64,000 bases of DNA from Sphingomonas mucosissima (GTDB lineage Bacteria; Pseudomonadota; Alphaproteobacteria; Sphingomonadales; Sphingomonadaceae), in NCBI RefSeq assembly GCF_002197665.1, contig NZ_NBBJ01000002.1:1-64000 (forward strand). Reading direction: 5' to 3'. A model generated the notes under the pieces. It was not told the origin of the DNA and did no database searches. It saw nothing but the letters and a program-made list of their open reading frames with translations. A program made the translations under genes and the position numbers. Below, one piece after another: positions 1 through 10,101 of the stretch (the first letter of the stretch is position 1; every line of letters starts with the position of its first letter).

Positions 1-18
1 CGCCTCACCGCGGAGGCG
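1..18. terminator. hairpin upstream of the tRNA
   Basis: A perfect 6-bp inverted repeat (CGCCTC at 1-6, GAGGCG at 13-18) stands just upstream of the tRNA gene. It could be the terminator of a gene left of the window, but no long T tract follows it, so this is a weak call. Confidence 0.25.
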
Positions 19-46
19 TTCGTGTCTCAAACGGACAACACAGTGT

Positions 47-1734
<1,688 letters not shown>

Positions 1735-1952
1735 ATCACGGATGCTCCGCGCTCGCGCGGGACGCTGCGAAGTGCTCGGCCGCAGCCTGACGGGCGAGCA
1801 GGCGTACCAGCACTGCGCGTCCAGCAAGCAGTTGCTCGCCTCCCTGCATCGGCACCGAAAAGGTGCTGGCAGCCAATGCGTCGGTGCTCTTCACAGCTAT
1901 AGCCAAGCGCAACCCGCTTGCAGAACTTGAAAGAACGTCTCATTTTTCTTCC

Positions 1953-2435
1953 ATGAATGATTTTGGCATGATCGTCGGCCAACAACTTGCCGCCGCCCGC
2001 CGCGAGCGGGGATGGACACAGGCGCGTCTCGCCCAGATCGTCGGCGTCGCGCGCGAGAGCATCTATCGGATTGAGCGAGGACGCATGCCCTCGGGAGCAA
2101 CAGCCGCGCGGCTTTGTGACGCGCTGGGCCTCGACAAGGCGGAGCTTAGTCTCGACTGGCACGAAACCGATGCGACTCTTCTTTACCCTTCGACCACCTT
2201 CCTGCGAGATCGTCGCAAGGCACGTGAGCTTAGCTTGTGGGAGGTTGCCCGGGCAGCTGGCGTGAGTGCTTCCACCATGTCACGCTTCGAACGTGGCCAT
2301 GGCGGCAGTCGCATGCTCGTTCGTCGCACCTTGGCAGGACAGCCGACTGAACTCGTCAACCAAGGATTTGCCGAGATTCTGGGCTTCCACTCCAACCACG
2401 AACTAACCACCTTTTGGCAACGAGGCTATCTCTAA
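1953..2435 (+). CDS. tandem XRE-type helix-turn-helix regulator
   Basis: A 160-residue protein from the ATG at 1953 (an alternative ATG is at 1968). Residues about 6-60 form a classical Cro/C1 HTH (AAARRERGWTQARLAQIVGV, then ESIYRIERGRMPS). A second, more divergent HTH follows at about 75-110 (RELSLWEVARAAGVSASTMS, RFERGHGG). No enzymatic domain is visible. It is divergent from the serine recombinase with about 220 bp between the starts, so it may act as the island's repressor, but this is inference from position. The start is uncertain because no strong Shine-Dalgarno sequence is seen and the frame is open further upstream. Confidence 0.75.
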   Translation: MNDFGMIVGQQLAAARRERGWTQARLAQIVGVARESIYRIERGRMPSGATAARLCDALGLDKAELSLDWHETDATLLYPSTTFLRDRRKARELSLWEVARAAGVSASTMSRFERGHGGSRMLVRRTLAGQPTELVNQGFAEILGFHSNHELTTFWQRGYL

Positions 2436-2683
2436 CGCCAACATGGCAACGGGTGCGGTAATTAGACCCAGTTGTGGACGTTCAGCTCGCCTTCGCTGCT
2501 CCCAGAAAGCGATCGGCCGTTCATCTGCTGCCGATGCCAGTTCGGTGTCTCCTATGACTGGGCGAAACCTGCCCACCCGCTTTGACGCATTTGGGGGGGG
2601 CAGGTAGCGGGCTGCTGCATTGTCGGTTGGTGCTCGTAAGTCGCAGCATCGACATCGAAGGCGTCCTCCCATATTTGAAGGTG

Positions 2684-3310
2684 ATGGCAGCGAAGTCTTC
2701 CCGCACGCAGGCGGAGCGTTCCGAGACCATGCGAGCCCGCATCCTTGACGCGACGATCGCCAGTCTCGCCCAACACGGTTACGGTGCCACCACAACCTTG
2801 ATGGTGCAGAAGATCGCAGGATTGAGCCGGGGTGCGATGCTGCATCATTTTCCTACCAAGGCCGATCTGATCCTGGGAACGATGGAGCGCATCGTCGATC
2901 TAAACCACGAATTTTTCCAGCAGCGGCTGATGGAAATTCCCGATCCGCTGCAGCGCTTCTTGTCCCTTATTGATGCGCGCTGGGATTTGGCCAAGCAGCC
3001 CCCTGGCGTGGCGCAGGCTGAGATTATGGTCGGCGCACGCAGCGACGAGCTGGTCAGGGAACGCTACCCGGAGGTGCTGGAGCGGATGCGCCCGAAGCAG
3101 GCGCGCCGCCTGCAGGCCTGGGCCTCGGACGCTGGGCTGTTGCTGGACGAGCGTGACCAGGTGGTATCTCGCGCGATCGTCTATGCCCTGCGCGGTATGG
3201 CGATCGAGGTTCAGATCGACCCGACCATCGAAACGGAATCCGTGTTGGGCGTGCTCCGCGACTTGCGACGGAGCACGCTTGGTGATCGCATCAAGCCGGT
3301 CGCGCGCTAA
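2684..3310 (+). CDS. TetR/AcrR family transcriptional regulator
   Basis: 208 residues from the ATG at 2684, with GAAGG just upstream. The N-terminal TetR_N helix-turn-helix is clear at about 15-60 (RARILDATIASLAQHGYGAT, then GLSRGAMLHHFPTKADL). The remaining helical region is the ligand-binding and dimerisation domain, which does not reveal the inducer. The gene stops at 3310, immediately beside the 3' end of the opposing hydrolase remnant. In intact loci such regulators usually sit beside their targets, so it may originally have controlled the now-broken hydrolase region. Confidence 0.85.
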   Translation: MAAKSSRTQAERSETMRARILDATIASLAQHGYGATTTLMVQKIAGLSRGAMLHHFPTKADLILGTMERIVDLNHEFFQQRLMEIPDPLQRFLSLIDARWDLAKQPPGVAQAEIMVGARSDELVRERYPEVLERMRPKQARRLQAWASDAGLLLDERDQVVSRAIVYALRGMAIEVQIDPTIETESVLGVLRDLRRSTLGDRIKPVAR

Positions 3311-3648
3311 ACGGCGGGCGGCGGATTGTTGGCCCGGACGAAATCGCCCAACGTTTTGATGTAGATCGGCGACACGAAATCCTGCATCACGGCGGACAGA
3401 TGACCGTAGCCCGGCAGCACCAGATTGGTGAAATTGGGCAATTCGCGCCACATCCGGTGCGTCTTGGCGAAGGGGCGATCATAGTCGCCGTTTACTGCCA
3501 GCACGGGAATGGCGATCCTGGTAAGATCAAGCCGTTCAAGCAGCGCCTGCCGCTCGCTTTCCATCCGGACGCGATCCGCGGCGGTCATGGTGAAGCCGGT
3601 GGTGGGCGGCGCACCGGTGGCGGACCGCGCGTTGCCGATCTCCTCACC
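3307..3648 (-). pseudogene. alpha/beta-hydrolase C-terminal fragment
   Basis: The reading frame encodes roughly the last 110 residues of an alpha/beta-hydrolase. It includes the acid-bearing strand (IPVLAVNGDYDRPFAKT) and the catalytic His region (LVLPGYGHLSAVM), then runs to a normal stop at 3307. The nucleophile elbow and the first half of the fold are absent. Homologous sequence ends near 3650, exactly where an rtcB tail begins on the opposite strand. The frame stays open much further, but only as antisense of rtcA. I read it as a truncated gene left by a deletion or recombination, unlikely to be functional. Confidence 0.7.
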
Positions 3649-3650
3649 AG

Positions 3651-3707
3651 GCCGATCTGGTCGAGATCGTCCATACGCTGAAGCAGGTCGTGTGCGTGAA
3701 GGGGTGA
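3651..3707 (+). pseudogene. rtcB: rtcB remnant (last 18 codons)
   Basis: Codons 3651-3704 translate as ADLVEIVHTLKQVVCVKG followed by TGA. This matches the highly conserved C-terminus of the tRNA-splicing ligase RtcB (as recalled from E. coli RtcB, which ends in HTLxQVVCVKG). It lies 7 nt before rtcA, the normal rtcBA arrangement. Everything upstream of codon 1 of this stretch belongs instead to the opposing hydrolase fragment, so rtcB has been deleted down to its tail. The few surviving codons cannot act as a ligase. Confidence 0.8.
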
Positions 3708-3714
3708 TCGAACC

Positions 3715-4731
3715 ATGATCGTCATCGACGGAGCCGAGGGTGAGGGCGGGGGACAGGTCGTGCGCAATGCGTGCGCGCTGTCGCTCGTCACCGGCCGGCC
3801 CTTTCGCATCGTCAATGTCCGGGGCGGGCGCGAGAAGACCGGCCTGCTGCGCCAGCACGTCACCGCGATTGAGGCGGCGTGCCGCATCGGCGGCGCGTCG
3901 TGCGAGGGGCTGAGCGTCGGTTCGTCGGCGATCGCCTTCACGCCGGGAGCGGTCGTGCCCGGTGAATATCACTTCTCCGTCGGCACGGCCGGCAGTACCG
4001 GCCTCGTGCTGCAGACGGTGCTCATGCCGCTTTGCCTCGCGGACGGTTCCTCTCGCCTGTTGCTGGAGGGCGGCACGCACAACCTGCTCGCGCCGCCGTT
4101 CGATTTTATCAAGCGATCGTTCCTGCCGATCGTCAACCGGATGGGGCCGAGGGTCACGGCGCGTCTGCTGCGGCACGGTTTCTTCCCGCGCGGCGGCGGC
4201 CGGATCGAAGTGGAGATCGAGCCCGCGTCGCTTCGGCAGATCGACGCCACCGCGCGCGGCGCGCTCGTCGCGCGGCGGGGGGCGGCGCTCGTCGCCGCGC
4301 TTCCCGTCGACATCGCCGATCGCGCCATCGGCGCGGTGCGTACGTCGCTGTCCGACTGGCCGGCGGATGCGTTCGCCGTCCGGGAACTGCCCGAGGATCA
4401 GGGGCCGGGAACGATTCTGATGCTCGAGGCCGAGTATGAGCATGTGACCGAGATCGTCAGCGGCTTCGGCAAGCTCGGCGTCTCGGCCGAGCGGCTGGCG
4501 CACACCGCTGCGCATCGCATGCGCGGGTACGAGCAATCGAACGCCTTCGCGGGCCCTTACCTCGCCGACCAGCTATTGCTGCCGATGGCGCTTGCCGGCG
4601 GGGGATGCTTCACGACCGTCAAGCCGAGCCAGCACAGCCGGACCGCGGCCGATATCATCGCCCTGTTCCTCGACCGCCAGATCGTCTTCGAGCAGCAGCC
4701 GGCCGGGGAGCATCGGGTGCGGATCGTCTGA
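3715..4731 (+). CDS. rtcA: RNA 3'-terminal phosphate cyclase
   Basis: 338 residues, full length for RtcA. The enzyme uses ATP to convert RNA 3'-phosphate ends to 2',3'-cyclic phosphates through a covalent enzyme-AMP intermediate. Visible hallmarks are the N-terminal IDGAEGEGGGQVVR, the GREKTGLLRQHV segment, HFSVGTAGSTGLVLQ and the C-terminal KPSQHSRTAAD with His307 at the place of the catalytic histidine (His309 in E. coli). The ATG at 3715 follows the rtcB tail by 7 nt. The gene appears intact although its usual partner rtcB is gone and no rtcR regulator is present, so any expression must come from a new upstream promoter. Confidence 0.95.
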   Translation: MIVIDGAEGEGGGQVVRNACALSLVTGRPFRIVNVRGGREKTGLLRQHVTAIEAACRIGGASCEGLSVGSSAIAFTPGAVVPGEYHFSVGTAGSTGLVLQTVLMPLCLADGSSRLLLEGGTHNLLAPPFDFIKRSFLPIVNRMGPRVTARLLRHGFFPRGGGRIEVEIEPASLRQIDATARGALVARRGAALVAALPVDIADRAIGAVRTSLSDWPADAFAVRELPEDQGPGTILMLEAEYEHVTEIVSGFGKLGVSAERLAHTAAHRMRGYEQSNAFAGPYLADQLLLPMALAGGGCFTTVKPSQHSRTAADIIALFLDRQIVFEQQPAGEHRVRIV

Positions 4732-5054
4732 GCAGTCCCGAAACAGGCAGCGCTCGAACGGGATCGGTTCCAGTCTACGACCTGGGAGCGGCGATGCGCA
4801 CGATTTGAGGTGAACGAATGTCGGCAATCGGGAGGCGCCCAGACCGCCTTGAACGTCCGGCTTTGGGTCTTTCGAGGTTGCGAGGCTGCTCGGCAGGATG
4901 TGCGCAACTTGCAGGCGAAGAACTGCGCTCGATGAAGTTTATAGCTGCCGCTCGCAGCGAATGCGGCGTTGTCCTCCAGCCCGCTACCAACGTCGATGTC
5001 GGCGCGACCCACGCATGCGGAACCCACTCGGACGATTGAACCCGCCTCCTACGT
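4732..5054. other. no gene supported; degenerate island spacer
   Basis: Short open frames here lack domains and consistent codon bias. At about 4850-4870 the phrase GAACGTCCGGCTTTGGGTC is one of several degenerate copies of a motif seen in the island's spacers (see findings). Confidence 0.4.
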
Positions 5055-5444
5055 TCAGTCCTGCACCGTCACACCTTGGGGTGTGAGGCGGAAGTCTCGA
5101 ACGGCGCTGAAGCCCGGGCCCGAGATGCGCACGCGGTATGTCATGTCCGAACGGAGCGGGGTGGCGGGCGCCTTCTGGGTGATGTCGGCGGTCAACTCGC
5201 CGTAACGGAGTGAGTGGAAGCACTTGCCGGTGCCCAAGGACGAGACTTGCCACAGGGGATCTGCGTCCTCCGGCACGACGGCCGTGACGCTCAGCGCGTC
5301 CGCGCATACCTGATCGGCACCGTCCGCCGCGACGGCGACGAAGCGAAGATCCCCAGGCGTGCCGGATACATCGACGCGCTCGGGCCCCTGGACGCACGCG
5401 ACGAGCAGGACCGCCAAGGCAATCAGGGAACGGTCAAAGACCAT
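5055..5444 (-). CDS. putative lipoprotein, unknown function
   Basis: 129 residues beginning with a short hydrophobic signal and a lipobox-like AVLLVAC (Cys near residue 17), so a lipidated periplasmic or outer-membrane protein is predicted. The mature part has no motif I recognise; it contains two further cysteines (VCADAL and KCFHSL) that could form a disulfide. Its start overlaps the end of the upstream DUF4157-like gene by 11 nt in the same direction, so the two are almost certainly co-translated and probably work together. An inhibitor or partner of the upstream zincin-like protein is possible but is inference only. Confidence 0.65.
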   Translation of the reverse strand: MVFDRSLIALAVLLVACVQGPERVDVSGTPGDLRFVAVAADGADQVCADALSVTAVVPEDADPLWQVSSLGTGKCFHSLRYGELTADITQKAPATPLRSDMTYRVRISGPGFSAVRDFRLTPQGVTVQD

Positions 5445-6210
5445 GCAGGCCCGTACCCTTCAGCCGACGCCGCAGATCGGCGCGCCTCGTCTGATCCTTG
5501 GGATCTGTGCTATCCTTAAGACGCTGGTAGTTGCCGACCATCTGCGCCTGTCCCTCTAGCATCTCGCGGTCGAAGGGGCGGCCGCGCTTCTGGTAGCGGT
5601 ACATCTCATTCGCATCGCCCTTCGCTGCGGCCATGTCAGCACCGTAACGCGCAAGGAAGCGCGAATAGCCCAGTTCGCGATACTGGATGGTATGCATGAC
5701 CTCGTGCATGAGCAGCTCGGTGCCCGAGCCATCGCGCGAGGTGGTCAGGTCCCGCGCAGGCCACTTCGACGCAGGATTGAGGTAGATCGTGTTTCCGATG
5801 GTGATTGCCGGGTTGCGGTTGCTGAACGCCGCTCGAGGGATGGAGGACAGACCCGGGCCGTTGACGATGCGAAGCAGATCGGGTCGCGCTCGGTAGCCGA
5901 ACACGTCCGCTGTCGTCAGCCGCTCACGCGGCGTCAGCGGTCGAGCCCCGCGTCCGCGCCAGCTGTCGGCAAGCATGTCGGCGAGATGGTGCGGGAGTCG
6001 GGCCAGCATCTCCGCGGCGGCAAGCGCCTGCTGCGCTTCGCTGGCCACGGCGTCCCGCACAGAGTTGGCCGCCTTACCGAGGACCACTCCGGGCAGGGCG
6101 AGCGCCCGCTCCACGAACGCACGTTCCATGCGGGCCAGCACACCAGCGGCGGCGCGGCGAAACGAGTCGAGCGGATCGGGTATCACCCCGCCTCTGCTCC
6201 GCACCGCCAA
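5434..6210 (-). CDS. DUF4157/vgr-related-like protein with HExxH motif
   Basis: 258 residues. The central part carries RPLTPRERLTTADVFGY, a strand reading ITIGNTIYLNP, and then ELLMHEVMHTIQYRELG, a zincin-type HExxH zinc site. A downstream Glu (REMLEGQAQMVGNYQRL) could be the third ligand. This layout resembles sphingomonad proteins annotated as vgr-related or DUF4157/eCIS-core-like, which often are associated with secreted toxins or phage-tail-like particles, but no such genes are nearby. The first ~90 residues are Ala-rich and helical. It is followed by an overlapping lipoprotein gene. Peptidase activity is plausible from the motif but not shown. Confidence 0.65.
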   Translation of the reverse strand: MAVRSRGGVIPDPLDSFRRAAAGVLARMERAFVERALALPGVVLGKAANSVRDAVASEAQQALAAAEMLARLPHHLADMLADSWRGRGARPLTPRERLTTADVFGYRARPDLLRIVNGPGLSSIPRAAFSNRNPAITIGNTIYLNPASKWPARDLTTSRDGSGTELLMHEVMHTIQYRELGYSRFLARYGADMAAAKGDANEMYRYQKRGRPFDREMLEGQAQMVGNYQRLKDSTDPKDQTRRADLRRRLKGTGLHGL

Positions 6211-6788
6211 ATGACGGGCGATCGGCAGATTGAGACCCAGTCGGGTGTTGTCATCATCATCGCAGCTTGGAGCATGGCGTCTCCGACTTCAAGAGCGGCG
6301 CTTCTGATGGCGCAGCTAGCTCATATCCGTCGACGCGTTCACGCGATCGACAATGATCACCTTCCCGGACACCTCAACTGGCCGAGAATGCCTGGACCTT
6401 TCGTTTGGCGTCCGAGGAACTCGACTCGAACTTTGCATCTGCCTGCGGAGTGACGATGTCTGAGGTCGAACCTGCTGACGTCGCGCAGCCTGAGCTGTTG
6501 ATCCGTCCAGTATGAATTGTGCGAGACAACGGTTCGCTTGATAAGTGACAGCCGGGTACTTCCAGGCGCGGGTCGGGCCCGCCGCAAAGGTCGGTTCACT
6601 CCCATGAACAAGCGGCTGGTTTCAGCTACTGGCTAAGCCGCGCTGAATGACCGAAAGTGGGTCGTTGCGGCTCTGCGCTCAGCTAGGAGGCCTCGACCCG
6701 ACCGGGGTCGCTCAAGGGCATTGGTCGTGGTCTCTGCGGCATCGGCACCAGTCCGCGATCGTGCTCGTCGCTTGATCCAAGGTGGACG
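6211..6788. other. 578-bp spacer without supported gene
   Basis: No frame here shows a domain, a credible ribosome-binding site or coding bias. GCTGAATGACCGAAAGTGGGTCG at 6642 onward is another degenerate copy of the island's spacer motif. The stretch directly follows the apparent truncation point of the ABC permease, so it may be scar DNA from the loss of that gene's 3' half. Confidence 0.4.
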
Positions 6789-8378
6789 TCAGCGCGCCGG
6801 ACGCGCCCGCGGAAGGCCACGCCCGCACGCCAGCGCGATCATCGCGGCAGCCGCCGTTCCCCAGCCGAGGCGATACCAGCCTACGCCATGCGCCCCGCTC
6901 AAGGCCGGCGGCAGCGGCGCGCCGGGATAGCCGCCGTAGCGGTAGTGCGGGTCTTGCCAGCCGAGCTTGTTCAGCGCGAGCGAGCCGATCAGGTAGAAGA
7001 CCATATATCCCCAACCTGCCAGCTTGTTTGGCGCTAGCGACTGGAGGAATATCGCAAGCGCGCCCAGCAGCAGCCAGTCATATGTCTGAGGAAGAACGTA
7101 CCACATCAGGTACGCGCGTGGAGCGGGCCAGCGCCCCATGGCGAGCTCGGTCGCTGCTCCCGCTCCAGCGATCGCCGCCGCCAGCGAAAGCAGCACCAGC
7201 GCCAGTGCGAGGAACTTGGCGAAAACCAGCACCGCTCCACGAACCGGGGTCGCCGTCATGATCGGCTCGACCTTGTGCTCGCGCTCGGCCCAGAACAGCT
7301 CGCCTGCAAAGAACAAGGCGACCACCACCGGCACGAGGCGGAACGAGGTGGCTAGCGCGGCGACCGTGGCTGGCGTTCCATCCACCCGCGACGCCGCAGC
7401 CGCCGCAGCTGCCAGACCCATCATAAGCAGCGCCGCAAACGTCGGGGTCGGGACGATCCGGCGCGCCTCGAACGCGGTCCGCGCCGCGATCTGCGTCACG
7501 ATGACGGTCCCCCCAGGCTCTGAGCGCGGCGAGGCGGGCGACGATCGCTCTCCAGTTGATCGTCCAGCGCCGCCGCTCAGGCTGCTCGCGCTTGGGCGCG
7601 GCCGATCATCGCGAGCGCCGCGGCGCGTCTGCAGCCATGTTCCGAGCCCCACCAGTGCTGCGGCGACCCCGAGCCACAGCGCGCGATTGGCCAGCAGCTC
7701 ACCGGCAAGCGGAGGCCAGCCCGCATCCCGCTGCGCGACGCTGCAGCTCAGGGTTGCGCCGGTTACGGCGGCAAAGCCGAACGGCTCGATCAGGCCAAGA
7801 CCTGCGCTCCCGCTCTCGCCCGCAATCCCATACAGCGTCAACAGCCCTGCCGCGCCGAGCAGGCACCCCGTCATCGATCGCGTCACCCCCGCCAGTGCAT
7901 AGAATAGCGCGCAGGCAAGGAGGAGGTTGGGAAACGCCAACGTGAAGAACGCGAACAGGTGACTTCCCAGGGGCCCGCTTCCCAAGCCGAGCGCCACGCC
8001 CCCGGCGATCATCGCGACGGGAACCGATACGAAGCACAGCAGCACCGCCCCGAACGCGCCCATGAAACGGCCAAGAGCATGGCTGCCCGCAGCGACGGGC
8101 GTCGCGCGGACGAGGCTCGCAAATCCGGTCAGCTCGTCGCGCAGCACCGCCTCGCCGACCAACGCCGCAGCGGTGAATAGGAAGAACAAGCTCCAAACGA
8201 GGTGCGTCCGCACGATCGCCGCCGCCCCGATCCGCGCACCCTCGTCGGCCATGCCGACCCGCAGCTCATCGATGGCCATCCCGCCCACCACCATCAGCAC
8301 CGATATGGCGAAAACGATCCCGAAGACGCGCCCGCCGACCTGTTGGCGCAATTCGAGCCATGCGAGGTGCGCCATCAT
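6789..8378 (-). CDS. ABC-2-type transporter permease, probably 3'-truncated
   Basis: 529 residues of polytopic membrane protein. It has two blocks of hydrophobic helices (about residues 15-255 and 305-520) separated by a Ser/Pro/Arg-rich linker (about 258-290). It is coupled to the ATPase gene by a 4-bp ATGA overlap, so the pair forms an exporter. In the family it most resembles, such a permease often continues into a C-terminal M1-type aminopeptidase domain. Here the protein stops in a short basic tail (GRGLPRARPAR) just after the last predicted helix, and nothing peptidase-like follows. It may be a genuine short version or the product of truncation; its cargo cannot be inferred. Confidence 0.75.
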   Translation of the reverse strand: MMAHLAWLELRQQVGGRVFGIVFAISVLMVVGGMAIDELRVGMADEGARIGAAAIVRTHLVWSLFFLFTAAALVGEAVLRDELTGFASLVRATPVAAGSHALGRFMGAFGAVLLCFVSVPVAMIAGGVALGLGSGPLGSHLFAFFTLAFPNLLLACALFYALAGVTRSMTGCLLGAAGLLTLYGIAGESGSAGLGLIEPFGFAAVTGATLSCSVAQRDAGWPPLAGELLANRALWLGVAAALVGLGTWLQTRRGARDDRPRPSASSLSGGAGRSTGERSSPASPRSEPGGTVIVTQIAARTAFEARRIVPTPTFAALLMMGLAAAAAAASRVDGTPATVAALATSFRLVPVVVALFFAGELFWAEREHKVEPIMTATPVRGAVLVFAKFLALALVLLSLAAAIAGAGAATELAMGRWPAPRAYLMWYVLPQTYDWLLLGALAIFLQSLAPNKLAGWGYMVFYLIGSLALNKLGWQDPHYRYGGYPGAPLPPALSGAHGVGWYRLGWGTAAAAMIALACGRGLPRARPAR

Positions 8379-9241
8379 CGTGCGTTCGTTTCCTCGCGCG
8401 CAAGCGCCGCGAAATACGCGTCCTCTAGCGTCGCGGGAACGGGCTCGAAGGCCGGTCCAGGGCTCTCGTCGGCCATCACGCGCGCGACCCGCCGCCCGCC
8501 CGACAACCGCCGCGACAGCAATGCGGCATCACCGCCATACGCCTCCACCGGTCCGCGCCACACGCGCCCCGCGAGCGCCGTGGCAAGGTCGCTGGGCGCG
8601 CCCTTGGCCAGCACCCGTCCGCCCGCGAGCACAGCGACCTGCGCGCAAAGATCGGCCACGTCCTCGACGATGTGAGTCGACACGATGACCGTCGCGCTCT
8701 CACCAAGGCCGAATAGCAGTTCGTGGAAACGATTGCGCTCCGCCGGGTCGAGGCCCGCTGTCGGTTCGTCGAGGATCAGCAGGTCCGGGTCGCCGATCAA
8801 CGCCTGTGCCACGCCCCACCGCTGGCGCATCCCGCCGGAGAAGCTGGACACCGCCCGATCCCGCGCGTCCCACAGATTGACCAACCGCAGCAGCTGCTCG
8901 CCGACATCGCGTCGCTCGCCCCGACCCGTAACCCCTTTCAGGACCGCGATCTGATCAAGCAGCGCTTCCGCCGACACGCCAGGGTAAACGCCGAAATCTT
9001 GCGGCAGGTAGCCCAGTCGTCGTCGCAGCGACTTGGGCTCCGCGATCGCATCGATGGCGTCGAACCGTACCCGCCCCGACGAAGGCAACTGCAGCGTCGC
9101 AGCGACCCGCATCAGCGAGGACTTGCCGGCGCCGTTCGGCCCTAACAGCCCGAACAGCCCGCGGCTGATCGACAGCGTCACGCAATCCAGCGCCCGGGTT
9201 CCATCGGGATAGGTCTGCGATACAGCGTCAATCTCTAGCAT
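8375..9241 (-). CDS. ABC transporter ATP-binding protein
   Basis: 288 residues with a complete nucleotide-binding domain: Walker A GPNGAGKSS (34-42), Q-loop around Gln81, signature SFSGGMRQR (133-141), Walker B LLILDEP (154-160), D-loop and H-loop His190 (VSTHIVED). The ~80-residue C-terminal extension is typical of ABC-2 (CcmA/DrrA-like) exporters. It is first in a two-gene operon with the permease (4-bp overlap). Substrate unknown. Confidence 0.9.
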   Translation of the reverse strand: MLEIDAVSQTYPDGTRALDCVTLSISRGLFGLLGPNGAGKSSLMRVAATLQLPSSGRVRFDAIDAIAEPKSLRRRLGYLPQDFGVYPGVSAEALLDQIAVLKGVTGRGERRDVGEQLLRLVNLWDARDRAVSSFSGGMRQRWGVAQALIGDPDLLILDEPTAGLDPAERNRFHELLFGLGESATVIVSTHIVEDVADLCAQVAVLAGGRVLAKGAPSDLATALAGRVWRGPVEAYGGDAALLSRRLSGGRRVARVMADESPGPAFEPVPATLEDAYFAALAREETNAR

Positions 9242-9386
9242 GTGCCTCAGCTCGCCATGTGAGCACCGAACGAACGAGGTTGACGCTGGGACCCAGTGGT
9301 CAAATCAACCCTGAACCGACGTCCGAAACTGGATGGCGCCGGGGCGCCGCGAATGGCTGCTTGTGGGTCCCTTCCGCCGCGGGTGC

Positions 9387-9722
9387 TTACGTGCCTCGCT
9401 TCGGTTTCCGCGGCTTAGGTGTCGGCAGCTCGGCCGCCGTCACGCGCAGCAGCTCGCCGAGCCATTCGGCATCGTCCCATCGATCGGCCTCGATGAGCAT
9501 CTGCGGTTTAGCACCTGGATACGGCGGCGCCTCCGACACGGGTTTGGCATAGGCGCGGCCCAGTATCGTCGGCTTGACGAAGAGCTGATCGTCGCAGACC
9601 GAGCCGATAATCTTGCCGTCGATGTAGACGCCGTACTCACCGAACATCGGCTTGGCCGCCACCGCGCCGGCCCCGGCCGCCTGTTCAAGTAAGAAATCGA
9701 TTGTGCGTTGCTGCGTCGCCAT
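9387..9722 (-). CDS. TfoX/Sxy N-terminal domain protein
   Basis: 111 residues matching the TfoX N-terminal domain: FLLEQAAGAGAVAAKPMFGE, YGVYIDGKIIGSVCDDQLFV, KPTILGRAYAKPVSEAPPYP and a C-terminal basic tail. Stand-alone proteins of this type are common in Proteobacteria. The full-length relative Sxy/TfoX is a competence regulator, but this protein lacks the C-terminal domain and no competence genes are nearby, so a role in transformation should not be assumed. It is a single gene with its own upstream spacer. Confidence 0.85.
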   Translation of the reverse strand: MATQQRTIDFLLEQAAGAGAVAAKPMFGEYGVYIDGKIIGSVCDDQLFVKPTILGRAYAKPVSEAPPYPGAKPQMLIEADRWDDAEWLGELLRVTAAELPTPKPRKPKRGT

Positions 9723-10101
9723 ACCCCAAACCTAACAGACGAGCGTCGCAGCGGGCAACGGACCGACCATGGTTTGCGTCGCGAACCGCGATGAATAAGC
9801 GGTCACTTTCGGGAGAGGTCAAGGTGTATTGAACGGCCGACTGTGGGTCTAAGCTGCCGTCAGCGCTGTTGCCGCCAGCTTGGCTCAATGACCGGATTCT
9901 GAGTCACCGCTTTTGCATCAGGGTTAATTGCTGACGCCCCGCGAACGGCGCATGACACTAGGGCTTAAACCTTAGGCACGTTCCAAAGCTGCGTCGGGCA
10001 CTGCCGACGCTCCTTATCTTGCCTTCTTCCTCGACGCGACCGGCCGGCAGGACATCGTCTTTTCGACGCGCCTTCGCGACATCGACGGGGCGACGAGCAC
10101 C

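Noticed and set aside
3307..4536. 409-codon open frame on the minus strand across rtcA
   Set aside because: Only its last ~110 codons have hydrolase character; the rest is antisense of the well-supported rtcA and reflects high GC.
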